64,000 nucleotides of DNA. Source: Mesaphorura yosii (Eukaryota > Arthropoda > Collembola > Poduromorpha > Tullbergiidae). How positions within the stretch are numbered: the first letter of the stretch is position 1; each line of letters starts with the position of its first letter. Positions 38,701 to 51,100 of this stretch are shown here, piece after piece. Both the position numbers and the translations under genes were made by a program. The stretch covers positions 388,169-452,168 of the forward strand of contig WIXG01000018.1 of NCBI GenBank assembly GCA_009869945.1, read 5' to 3'. Below the pieces are notes generated by a model. The model was not told the origin of the DNA and ran no database searches. It was given only the letters and a program-made list of their open reading frames with translations.

Positions 38701-40919
38701 TGGACATCGTATCATAGACTTCAGTAATTGGACAAGGCTGTCTGTCGGATATCACTGCGCTTTATCTCGAATTGGAAGAGTACGGGTACGGGGTCTTTTG
38801 CGTGGCTTTGTGATGAAATTTTAAGCTCACCACCGCACAATCATTCAAGTCGTTTATTTATTAGCATTTTTAGTTGGGTGAGTTCAATCGCGTTAATTGC
38901 GCATAAGAATCTTTTTGCACACCTGCAGCAATAACAGAAAGCCATAATAGCCCGGCTTTATCGATTCTTAAGGCTTCATTAGTAAACTCCGTCAAATAGT
39001 AATGAATTAGTAATGTTAGAGTATCACGAGCGGAGAGACTATATGCTTGCTTGCAGATTCAACCGCTTAGCTCAGCCAGTCAGGAAGGGCAGCAACTGAT
39101 CTCTTTGATATTTTATATTATTTTCACCTTGAAAAAGAAATGAGAATGTGACGTTCGTCCTGGAAGAAATAAAGTCGCAGTAATAACTCGAAAACAGTTT
39201 TTGCAAACAGCAAGGGCACTCAGCTCAGCTTCCAACTTCAAAACCTCAAGCTGAACAAGCATACACTTTAAGATCAAAGAAAGTCCTCACTAATGAATAG
39301 TTGACAACTTGGCGAAGGAAGGACTTTCCAATTTTTCCAGTGTGTTGCTTTTGCTTTGCTCCTTCTGAAAGTGAAAAATTTAATCAAGATTTCCACGACG
39401 ACTTGTCGATGCGGTGGCGGTGTTGCCATTTTTCACAAGCAGGAATTTTCGAGTTCCTTTCCTTGTTGCAGTTGCATCTGCAAGGGTGGAACGCTTAAGA
39501 AATCAGAACCAATTTTGAGTCATTGCTGTGAATGAGCTACTTAACAAAGACTGTTTGAACAGGCACGGCACGATGGCTACATTTTTTGTTCTCTGTACTG
39601 GAAAACTGAACAAAGAATGAAGAGCATTTGATACTTTGCACGTTCAGACCCGCGGTCCATGTTCACATGATTTTATGGCGATAAACAGGTCTTTATAATC
39701 CCACACTTGCACTCTTGGACAAAAGATTGGCTGGTTGGTTTTGTATCTCAAATGAAAGCTGCCTCTGGTGCACAACAATATATTGAAACATTTCTGTGTA
39801 ATTTATTTACACAAACGACAAAAGAGTCCTGGCAGATTGTTTGCACAAGGCATCAAATGACTTTCTCTATTCGGCGCGACAAAGTACATACACGAGTTGC
39901 TATCTATTCGGAAAATGAGATACGCACGGCTAAATAATGTAGCAACGGGATAGCGATAAGGCGACTTGTAAAAACATGAACAAGCTTTCATGTCTTTTCT
40001 CTGCTGTCACCGCGCCTGATTGATTTCTTGATTTTACTTCTGATTTGGCTTTTTGTAGTTGACACAAGCCCGACAAGCATAAATACAAACACAAATACAA
40101 GGTAGAAAGTAATCAAATCGAGCGCTGTACGTGTAGAGTCCAAAGCACGTGGAAATTTCGTCAAAGCACGTCGAAGCAATAGCACGATATGCAAAATTCT
40201 TTAATGATAAGTTCACATTTTAATTCAGAGCACGAAATTGATTTTTGCGAGCACGGGACGTGATTATTGCCTTGTACACTTTGAAATCAACTTTTGATTA
40301 GAGTTCTGGAATTTGAGGCTCAATATTTGTTCAAGTCTTTGACATCAGTTGAGTGAAGGAAATTCGTTCTACATCAGCCCGGTAGTTAGTGATAAACAAT
40401 GGCAATGCGATTGATATTATTTTCTCTTCATGTGGTCGTAATAAGCACAGATGAGGATGCCAATTCTGTGGCGTGCACAATTTGATGACGTTGGTTAAGC
40501 CTACTAAGTCACGCCATATTACAAAATCTGCCAAAGCCTCATTCGGGTTTCAACGTTTGAATCCATTGGCATAAAATCCCATAAGCCTTCTGAGATTTTC
40601 ACTAAGCTTAAGCTAACTAATATGAGTTTGGTTTATTGACAATTGCCTTTATCGTCAAAATGTCTTTTCCTTTTTTGTCATTTAAAATTCAATCTGGTGA
40701 TCTCCTTTTTCAATATTCTCTCCTTTAGTATACTTTTATTTCCAGAAGCATAGCGAAACGTGAGCAATGCATTTATTTTGTTATTTTTTACTCACAGATT
40801 TGCTCCGATTGGGAAACGCGCAAATTGGAAACTCAAACTTGCTCCGACGTGCACGAGGCACCATTTCCACCTGGGTCACAAATATTTGCGTGAGAGCTCA
40901 AAACGCAGTCAAAACGTGA
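32779..40919 (+). CDS. Putative A-kinase-anchoring-like protein, disordered with one amphipathic helix (5 exons, 310 aa)
   Basis: Family not firmly recognised. Exons: 32779-32854, 34545-35134, 35335-35392, 37222-37308 and 40798-40919. The joins are phase-consistent and total 933 nt ending in TGA. Exons 1-3 are well supported by splice sites and composition. Exon 4 has a weak acceptor (ATCAAG), and exon 5 was placed because its phase fits and it stays open to a stop. The protein starts MESGGYSGSAYQAPASPSQV, then runs through SPKSCMKGTRRLNFAEP and a Ser/Thr/Pro-rich disordered region with several SP sites. Bases 35057-35122 encode a helix (LVEIATRFVNEIIEKAKAEV) whose hydrophobic spacing resembles the PKA RII-binding helix of AKAPs. 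The C-terminus is basic (NLLRRARGTISTW). Long introns, up to 3.5 kb, contrast with the rest of the window. An AATAAA at 41784 is the likely poly(A) signal. Confidence 0.6.
32855..34544 (+). other. Long first intron of the AKAP-like gene
   Basis: This 1.7 kb intron has GTAAGT and TTTACAG borders. It contains a small imperfect duplication near 33224-33286 (GAGAGAAATTGG twice, with a shared GGAAGG stretch) and another around 33131-33216 (TGCTATAATGTGCA against TGCTACAATGTGCA). No gene is seen inside. Long first introns often hold enhancers, but nothing here proves that. Confidence 0.45.
35393..40797 (+). other. Long introns 3 and 4 of the AKAP-like gene
   Basis: About 5.3 kb interrupted only by the 87 bp exon at 37222-37308. 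The many short open frames on both strands have no domain and no matching splice structure. I see no transposon ends or RNA genes. If exon 4 or 5 is wrong, the gene would end with other sequence in this interval. Confidence 0.4.
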
Positions 40920-41783
40920 ATAGCTCCCTGACAGAAATTCCAGTGAAGTTTATGGTTGGGGAGCGACGCGCAGAAGGGGAGTGCTTCAACAATATTGACT
41001 TGCATGACATTAAACACTCAAAGCTCCAAAAGTTGATCCTTCCAAGTTGAGTAACCGTCTTCTAGCAATCAACTCATGCGTGTAACAATTTCAACCCCAG
41101 CTCGTCTACCATTTGTTGAAGATTGTGTTCAGTGTTTTCGGTAGCCATGTTTCGGACAAGAGAGAATTCGTTTGATTGTTCATCTCTTTGTTTGTTGGAG
41201 TAATTTTAATGTACTGTGAAATACACAATAGGCTAGGGGTAGCAATATTACACTGTATAAATCGGTTTTAGATGTTCGTGTAGATGTTGTCTTTGCAAGT
41301 GCAATAGGCTCAGTACAACCTTAGTATAGCAAACTAGTTGAGTAGCCAGCTAAACCTTGGACCAGTCAGGAATCATTTCATGATCGTTTTATGTGCATTT
41401 TCTCGTATTCCAAACATTCAAGGTTAGTACGTTTCCTTTTGCATGTGAAAGTTGTTGGTTGTACCTTATCTGAGCATCATTTAACATGTAACCTGCAAAT
41501 TCACCGTCGAGAAAAAATATTTGTGAAACTGGATGGATTCTGATGACTTGAATTGTGATGTCGGGTTTCCATCCAAGTTATAATAGTATCGTTCTTTGGA
41601 TATTGACCCTCATCTAGTTAAATTTCATTAACATCAACTTGCTTACATTTTAGGATATAAATATCGCGTGTAACTGAATACTTGGACAGTTTCCGGAGAC
41701 CATAGACTATGTTAGAAACAAACGCACGAGAGTGAAAGTATTAGCAATGTGACCAATAAGCGTGTATATATTTTTATGACTTG

Positions 41784-41789
41784 AATAAA
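41784..41789 (+). terminator. Poly(A) signal of AKAP-like gene
   Basis: AATAAA 865 bp after the proposed stop; it faces the HERC1 signal on the opposite strand. Confidence 0.5.
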
Positions 41790-41840
41790 GTCCGTATTGA
41801 GAATCCGTGACCTCACTCTTCGGCTGTACCTTTTTGGAAT

Positions 41841-41846
41841 TTTATT
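41841..41846 (-). terminator. Poly(A) signal of HERC1
   Basis: Plus-strand TTTATT (AATAAA on the minus strand), 275 bp past the HERC1 stop. Confidence 0.55.
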
Positions 41847-42120
41847 GAACGTGAAGGAATGTCATAATATAAAACACGTAATAAACTCACACGAATGACT
41901 AACTAATCTACGGCGCTCGTAACAGGAATATCGCCATACAATACTGCCCTCTTTCAACTGAATGGCGAGAAAAAGAAGGGCTGCGTTGCATCTTATTCGC
42001 TAATTTATTCTACTTGTTAATTTTGACTGGATCAGTTGATTAGTGCGTACTCTTTGGGCAATTGGTCTAACACAGTTTTGTTGAGATTAAATCTAACGTC
42101 ATCCCAAAATTAGTTTCACA

Positions 42121-45100
42121 TTATCCTATAATTTCAACGTCATCGTCTTCATCCTCTAGCTCAAATCCATTATTCCGGGCAAGCATGTAATTGTCCATGT
42201 CAATGCAAGTGCAGTTGTTTATTGCGTAGCGTAGTTTCTCACTCATTTTTTCCTGCAACGGGAAACAGGGTATGACATGAGCGAATTCATCGTGCACATC
42301 GTTAGCGTCTGACGTAAGCACTCTCTAATTACAAAGAACTTACCTTGGACGAGTAGGGTGGCAGTCTCAATTGGAAAAAGCATGTCTGCAAACAAGCATT
42401 TTTATATTGTATCCGGAGGATCAATTAAGGAGTTTGAAGAAAGTGAAAAGAATGACATACCTGAGATGTGGGCAACCCATTAACGGGACGATCGACTCGC
42501 ATTACTTGAAAACGCTGTGAAAAATCAGCCACATTAGCTGGAAGCCTCGATCTCCCAGAAACAAATCTCATAAAGAGCACTCGTTCGGCGTTTGAGAATT
42601 CTTCCAGAATCTCCCAGAGCCAACGGACCAATTCATGTGTCTCATCCATTTCGCGATAGCTGAGGTAGAAAAACAATAAAGATTTGCCATATAGTTGAAA
42701 GTTAGAGAAGCATACACTAAACTTACCGAACAACCTGCTTCAATAAACTAATTGAGATGTCGGGCAGGCCGCAAATGAGTTGTTCTAAATAAGATCCTGT
42801 CATCAGAGATAAAAGTGGCACGGGTATGATGTCGCTCAACCCCTCGCGCATTGCTGCAACCTTGAACCAAATTATTTAACAAATTAATTCTCAGTGGAAA
42901 CGATATTGCCAATTGTCTTTCGCAACAGTGGGTACCTGAAGGTCCATTTCGTGAAGGCGGAAATGTATGGCCTTCTCAATGTAGTCCAGTCGGTTATGGA
43001 AAGTCAAAGGGATGCTTCTTCCACCACTTACAATGGGAACAATCTTTCCTGTGCTACTTGTTCCTTCGTAGCACTCTAACGGAAACACTTCGTGAAAAGT
43101 TTCCTCGTTAAACTGGCTTGAAACGTTGTCCTTTATTGACTTCAGACCCTGAATGTACATTGCATCAACCTCTTCCAAGTCTTCGACGGTTACTTCTTGC
43201 CCGACCAAAATCTTCCAGATGAAAGCAGCTAGAGGGATTGCGACAGGCTTCTTTGTCCGGATAGCAACTCCCAGCAAGATACCTTCAATGAAAAGCGTAG
43301 CGTTAGGTAAGTAGTTGCAAAAATTTAAACGTGGATAGAGATCGTAATTTACCAATGAATTTAAAAGCCATCAAATCTTCACTAGATGTCAAATCAGGAT
43401 TCAGAAGAAACCTGTCTCTGTTATACCCAACGTCGTTTAATGCATTTGGACAATTGATAAGGTAAGGCAAAGTTCCGTTTGTGAGCTCAATGCACATTTC
43501 TGTAAAGAAAAGTCATGCAGTCAAGTCTTCAAAGGTCACTTTTTTATTCAAAGCTTTTGCCTCTTACCTGTGATCGTATCATCAAACACTCCACCTGTAC
43601 CAAAAGAAACAATAAGATGAAAGTAATAGCGAACCCACAATTTATTTCGTGAATATTCATTACCTGCATCATCGGCACCTTCTCCGACCAATTTCACTTT
43701 CCAAGCTCGCGAGGATAGCCTCAACTCATGCGAATGAAGTTTCATGACCTGACGCGAAATCTGTGTAAATATAGGCTTCTTCTTCTTTCCTCTAACAGCG
43801 ATCCGTCGAACAGTTATGGTAGGACCATAGGTACGTTGTTGTAGCATCGTACGACATAGAGTACGAATAAAGGGAAGAGTGGCGACTCTCGGCGTGAGCA
43901 AGGTCCGAAGTTTTCCATGTGTGGGAGCAAATCCAGGCTCATTATGTTTCGGTGCACATCCCACTGGTGCTGTTAACGGCAAGAACTTCCAAGACTTGAA
44001 TAACAAGTCGGAAAAACTATGCAGCAACTTCAATCTCGAACGGATCTTCTCAACAGGTACGTTGTGAAGTCTCGGGTACTGAGTTGGCACCGCGTTGGGA
44101 GAACCCAGCAGAAGACGAACATCTTCTCCTCGTTCTTGTCTTGGGGCTGTCCATGCAGCTGAATGAGTTCGACCTGCGGATATTTGCTGAATACCTTTGC
44201 CGGAAAGTACTTTTATGCGCTCAGGTTCCTTTTGGAAAAGGGTGTGTCCCAACCCAAGTTGTCCTGTCGAGAAAGTGGAGTATATTTCCTGATTCCGAAA
44301 CACTTCAAAAGAGGTAGGTCTTTACCTTCTCCATTGCTTCCCCATCCATAAACTTCATTGTCTTTCGTAACGCATAAGGTGTATTCCGCGCCAACTGCAA
44401 TGTCGACTATGAACTTGTCGCTCAACACCATTACCTACAAAAAATGTACATTGAAGGATTGTCGACATTACGTGAACTACGAAAAACCTACGAGCACTTA
44501 ACCCTACCTGAGTTGGGCGAAGGGTACAAGAACGTCCACTTGATTGAGCTGTAAATTTGTCTAATCCACACGTGAATACACGACCGAGCTTTGTGAGAAA
44601 CACAGTAAACTGAGATCCACAGCCAACTTTGACTATTCCAACGTTGTTAAGAGATTCCACAATATGAGGAGCAGCAACTGTACTGGTTGATCCGAGACCC
44701 AACTTCCCGTTTTCTCCTAGAAAGTTGTTTAAATGCTTTATCCTGTATACAGAGACGAAACGACAAGAACATACCATCACCAAAAGACCAAACTGTGTTA
44801 TAATCTTTTGACACACAAACGGTGTGCGCAAGCCCGCATGCCAAGTATCCAATGTGGTAATTTTCAAGTGAGGCGATTTTTTCTGGGTACTTTTTGTTTC
44901 CTGTGTTAACACCAAGTCCAAGTCGTCCCAGCTCACAAGAGCCAAATATGAAGACAACGCCATTCTCGGTCACGCAGCAGGTGTGCTTCCAGCCAACGGC
45001 TACCTGCACGATTTTCTCATGTTTGAGGAACTCCACCTGCTTCGGCCTACGCTGACGCTCCGTGTTTCCGTGTCCCAATTTGCCGTAGTCTCCTGAACAT

Positions 45101-48100
45101 GCGACAGGTTTTTAATAAAATGAAATCTTATACACGGGGTAAAACATACCGTCTCCCCAAGTGAAGATTTCTCCAGATTCGGTAATAGCAGCAGAGTGCC
45201 CGTCGCTTCCACTAGAGGTTGATAGCTGAACAATGGTGTATCCTAGATTAAAAGAAGAGTACTCCTTCAAACGCCACGAAAAACCGAGGCAGAAGAGTTG
45301 AATTCGGTAATCAAACCTGACAGAGCAGAAATGACAGCCTGTGTTTGCAAATCGTCTGAGTTGCCGTGGCCTAGAATGTGGTCGGCAAATAATGCGTAAA
45401 TGAGTCCTGAAGAGATATAAACTTCCGGTGCGTAGAAATGAACTTACCCAGTCTCCCGTATGAACCCTCGCCCAACGAGCTAACTGATCCATTTGATTGA
45501 ATCAAGAACGTACAATTTTGCCCACAAATTACTTGACTCGTTCCCTGGAAACTTTGTGCTAACTTGGGAGTATTCAAATTCCTTCCAGCGTCGCCCAACT
45601 GTCCGTGACGACCAGCCCCGAACATCCATACCTGAATCTGAGAACAAAAGTTGCGATAAAAAATACTTGTATGCTGCGCAAATAAATGTAAAGCGAATAC
45701 TAAGTACGAACTTTTCCACCGTACTGCCAATCGTGCGGCTGGTTTGTCGCCCAGTTGATGATTTCGGCATCCATTTCCAATGTCCACGCAGCATCACAGG
45801 CTGATTCCTCGACTTGAAATTTTTCCATAAAACCTTTCGGCAGTTCTGATCTGTTAATCAGGGCTTCGGCAGTGCTGGTAACCATCCCAATCGATCCGAG
45901 CCAATCCCACATAAGTCCTCCGCTTTCACGCGTTAAGGCAGGAGTTTGTAGAATCTTGTCCAAACCAAGGTTTAGTGCTAGCGTGGCTAAACTTTGCAAG
46001 TATCTTGAATGAAGCAGGTGATCGCCGCTGTCAACTTTCGGTTTCTCGTACAAGTACTGCTCTTGCAGCATATGCGGAAGATAACTGAACAGAGCCTTCA
46101 GTGCAGGCATTGTGTGAAACCCATTTAACCCTTGCTCTAAAAGGGCCTTGCGACACGCAGCAAACACGATGTTGTTGCGCATTCTATGATCGTTGTATAA
46201 AATTAACTTCACTTCTCGCGATCGAGTGAAGCAACATGCCAGAAGTTCACCCATCCAGCAAATTTCTTGAACACCGCCAGCCCCACAGTACGTGTAGAGT
46301 AAAATTCCATGTTCAACCGACCAGAAGTTCACAAACCCATTGCCCTTGGAGTTTCCAGACGCCAGGATTGTTCCAGTCGCGTTAAATGCTATGCTGGTAA
46401 CTGGATAGAATGGACTCGACCGCAAATGCTGGACCAATTTGACTCTATCTTCGCAAGTGTCAGAAAATTCCACACATGAAGACTTGAATGACTTAACCAG
46501 CCAAAGAGCGATAGTGCCATCATTCATTCCGATTGCGACGAGGCTTGGATACGGTCCAGTAGAGACAAAGGGTGACCACGCCAATGAAATGGGAATCTGC
46601 TCCAAATCAATTTCTTGAACACACAGCCAGTAGAATGAGGAAGTCGATGGCATATTGTGGTTCACTGATTCTGTCCAGATTCTGGCTACTTTGTCATCAC
46701 CGCAAGACAACAAACTCTCGCCAGAAGGATCAAATGTCAAGCCGGTTAAGCAGCCAAGATGGGCCCTTGAAATGAAATATTCATATTATCGGGTTAAAGC
46801 AACTGATGTGCAGGGATTCGGTGAAGTAAACACATTTTTCAAACTACCTTTGACTGAACGCCTTATAATTCAGGTCCTTTCGAGAGAGTTTTATCAAACC
46901 ATCAAAGTATCCAACTGCAAACGACCCATCACTGCAAGGCCAGTCAATGAAGCTCACTCCACCTTGAATTGAAAGAAGGTAAGTGCACTCCTTCTTATAT
47001 ACATTTGCCATAAATTTTTTTTCAACTGCTTACTGGTTGGATGGGGTGGTAGAACTTCTACCATTGGAAAGGATGAATTAGTGGAGACGGAGATTAGTGC
47101 CACACTTCCATCAACTCGACCAATAAGTAAGTAATCGACATTTTTTTCACTGTCATCGTTGTGTGATGTTCTTTTGGGAAATGCCAGAACAGTAATTAAG
47201 GTAGGATGCTCGTCAACGTGGCATTTCGTAGGGTCAGACCCATCCAGCGTCCAAATATTTAGAGAGTAGTTCATTGAGGCAGCCAAAAATGTTCCTAAAC
47301 GCAAAATTTTCACCAATAAAATACTGAACCATTTGGTCTTCCGTCGAAGCATGTACCGCTAGAACTCCAGGCCAAGGTAGATATGATTTCTCCACTTTCG
47401 GAATTTTCAAAGTCAGCACGCGGTTTTTGAAACATGAGTACGCTTTCCGGTTGGGCTGTTTTGTTCTCCACCGAAAATGAATAAGTCCTAACAGTGCCTC
47501 CATGCTCGTAGCCACCTGAAAAACATTATTCATAAGTTACGACATTAACACATAACAACATTAAATTGCATTCTATAAATAACCTGCTGTGCAAAGTTGG
47601 TTTCTTCTTTCAAGCCACTTCAAGCAAGTGACACGATTATCGTGGCCTGTAATTGACACAGTCTCGCATTTTGGCATTGCTCCTGCCACGTCCATGAAAT
47701 TCGTCGATGCGGGATTAGGAACTCGTGATGAAGTGGCTCGGTTGGCGAGATAGACTACAAGTTGCTCAATGGCCCACTGTCGATTATTGAAGAGAGCGCT
47801 CATGCCAGCCATTGCCAAACCATCCAGCAAAAGAAGCGAAAAGTCTTGTGTTTCATTGGGGCTTTGCGGGGATCTTGGAGACGTTGACGACTCCTTTTCC
47901 ACGACAAATGGATGCGCACAGAGCAAGTTTACGAGAGAAGTAATAACAACAAATAACTGAGAATTTTCATAGGAGCCCTGGTTAACAGCTGCAAATCCAA
48001 CTGAAGCTTTGATCAATTCCTGTCAATAAAGAGCTTTAGTTTTTAGATACCAAAGAGGGCTATAATTACAACGTGTACCTTTGTGCATAAATCGAGGACA

Positions 48101-51100
48101 ACTTTGGCTGATTCCGTTTGGTTTATAATAAGCGTCTCCACTGCTTTTCCAATATGATGAAGCTTGGTATAGGTACTTGCATCGTACGGTAATTTTGAAA
48201 ACCGGTGAAGGTTAAAACGAGCTGAACCAGGATTATAAAACCGTATTTCGTCTTCGTCTTCTTCACCGGCGGAACTAGGCAGAAGTCTTCCGGATGCCGT
48301 CAGGCACATGAGCTTTATCAATTTCTTCACATCAGACAGACCAATATTCGAAAGAGCTGCTCCCATGTCACAGGACCCGTCACTGTTAATCAATACAGAC
48401 GTATGAGACGTAAAGAAGCATTCGACTTTACAGGTATATTACCTGATACTTAGCAAAGTCAAAACTTTCAGGACGACGTTTCTGGCAAGCATTACTTTAG
48501 CAAACTCAGTCGTATTCTCAAGTGCTTCGATTCTTCTCCTGGGCTCGTGCAGCAACATCGCCTGCTCAATTAAGATTTTACTGCTTGCATTCCCCCCGCT
48601 GGTCGTGTTGCGTTTTGAGCCAACTACGTTGTCCACAATTTCACTGCCAAGAACGTCAGACTCTCTTAGTGGCACAAAATTTGGGTAAGGTTTCGTTTTC
48701 CGCAGTCCGAGATATGGCAGTAGACGTGAGAAGTTAATCGGGACGTCGTCATTCGATGCGGGAAATGACGTTGACTCAAAAACCATTGCAGGATTGTCAG
48801 GAGTGCCCATTGCATTTTGTATATCATCATTGTCGGCGTTGCTTGGCGTCATCGTTAGGGGCGGTAGAGCGAGGGAGTAGTCTGTTGCGATTACCGCATT
48901 TGGTTCAACGAACCGGTGAGATCGTGAACCGTTTTGGTCGTAACACACACAGCAGAGGTAATAACTGTTGCCTAATAATAACAGTATGCATAAATGTAAA
49001 TATTAGTCCGAGTATTTTCGTTTAGCTTTTAATTGAGGTACATCTTACCCCGTATTTCCCCGCAACTCCCTTCGCTAAATTTATATCCACAGCCTCGATG
49101 CTTTGTCAATAAATGACGACGAATGTCAACTTCCAATTCGGAGCAAAAGCTACAGAGTCCTCTCTCTCCTGCCAGAGTTTGAATGTTTACGACAGGGATC
49201 TGGAAATAATGTACAAAACTGTATAGTGCAATGTTCGATTGATCGTGCTTGATAAGTATTCAGGTATTCAAAATATAGCCATAAGCTGTAACTCAAATTC
49301 ACTATATGTTCTAATATCCACCTCACCTTGAAAGCTGGAGCGGTAACTTCAGTGCTTGGCGCCCTTGAAAAGCTTCCAGAGGAGTTGTTCGGGAGTGGAT
49401 ACACAACTCTGCTGTTTGATGCCTGATTTCGGTTAAGTGCCTCTTGAAATGTCAACCGTTCCATTACAACTTCTGTTGCGAGCAAATAGCACAGGAAATA
49501 TACTCAGCGAAGTTACATTCGGTGTATTAAATAACTCACGGTGAGCGAATGCAGTTGGATGATTTTGACTTCTGGACAGGTTTAGGGGTGAGCTGGCGGC
49601 TTGAGGATTTGGGCGTCTTCTGTCAGCTGCAGCTGCACGTGCTTCATCGAAATTCTGCGGCCTTGCTAAGCTTAAAGACCATGGTCTCACAAACCTGTGG
49701 TCTCTCTCTTCTTGTTCAATACTTGGATTTTCTATCATCCAGCTGGCAAGTTGGCTTATGATAGGAACTGAAGGATCCGTGCAACTTATGCCCAATATTA
49801 ACATAGCTTGACGGATATGTCCCGGCGTGAAACCCATTTCGAGAAGGGCCGGGGGAATCCTACCTTGCCCACTTCCAGTCAACTCAGTTCTGCTTCCCTC
49901 CACTACCCCGGGACCGATATAACGAGGAATTCTGTCTGCCGCAGGCGGGGGAGAAGGCGAGCGCCGTCCGCGTCGTCTTATGCATGGAGCTCTTGTTAAA
50001 GCCCGGGATGAACCAGAATGATAGATACAAGGGTTGTGGCTTCCAGAGAGTGAATTTTCGACGTTCCCTTCAGTTTGCAGATCCGCCGATCTCATTGGGC
50101 GCCTCGAATCTTCTTCATTTCCCACCAGCATTCCTCTTGTAGTAAAACTGCAACGTTCGGACGAGTCTTGAGAAGTAGCAAATCTGGGCTGCAGCTGCGC
50201 TCGTCCCGCTAGATTTGCAAGTGAAACAGGTACAAAGCTTCCTGGTCGTGACGACGAGGAACTCTGAAGGTGTTGTAAAGTAAAATGCTTTAAAGTTAGG
50301 TTACTAAAGTTGGCTAAACTTGGTCATTAAAATATATTTGCTCACAGATTCAGCAACTCTCCTGCGTCGTACTGGAGGCGGTGTAGAATCTTCTATAAAC
50401 GACTGCGGAAGGGGCTGACATTCATTAGAAGTAGACGGCTTTGTATCTGCAAACTCTTCAGATGAGTCCACAAAGTAATGTGCTTGAGAAGCAAACCGTG
50501 GCCCAATGGAATCAACAAGTTGCTTCAGGTGTGTGTCATGAATAATTGCTTGAATGCGTTCAATGTCAGAAAGTGGCACAAGCCGAGAAATTCGGCAAGG
50601 CTTCACACTCAGCTGAAACAGCAAATATGACAGAAAATAAATGAAAACTAAATGTATTCGCTGCTGCTAATGTTTTAAAACTTACATTAACAAAGTGTTG
50701 AAAAGTTTCAGCAAGCGCACTTTGAAAACTTGACGTTTCTACACAATACGGACAATCATCATCATCAGGAGGTACTGACTTGCCGCATTTTGGACAAATC
50801 TTGTCATCTTCGCTGGGTGTTCTCTCTTTCTCTTTCTGTTCACTCTGCGGAAGGTTCTTGGCGGGTTTGGGCTTCCTGGGAACCAATATGAATTCAGCAA
50901 AATGGTTGCAGCTAAAAATTGCACTGAGCGCCTTCATAGCACCAAACTGGATAAACGCTAATCGTACGAACGAATTCTCTAATTCCAACTCAGCCTTTGG
51001 TTTGTCAACCTATCCAAATGAATTAAGTATTAGTGAACTCAAATATCTCATACGAGGTCAGGGTTATTGTCATTAGCTTACAACAATACAGTCTAGCGGA

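Larger units (their letters stand above)
40920..42120. other. Tail-to-tail 3' UTRs of AKAP-like and HERC1 genes
   Basis: A plus-strand AATAAA at 41784-41789 and a minus-strand AATAAA (plus-strand TTTATT at 41841-41846) face each other about 50 bp apart. The two transcripts probably end almost back to back. No coding signal lies between the two stop codons. Confidence 0.55.
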
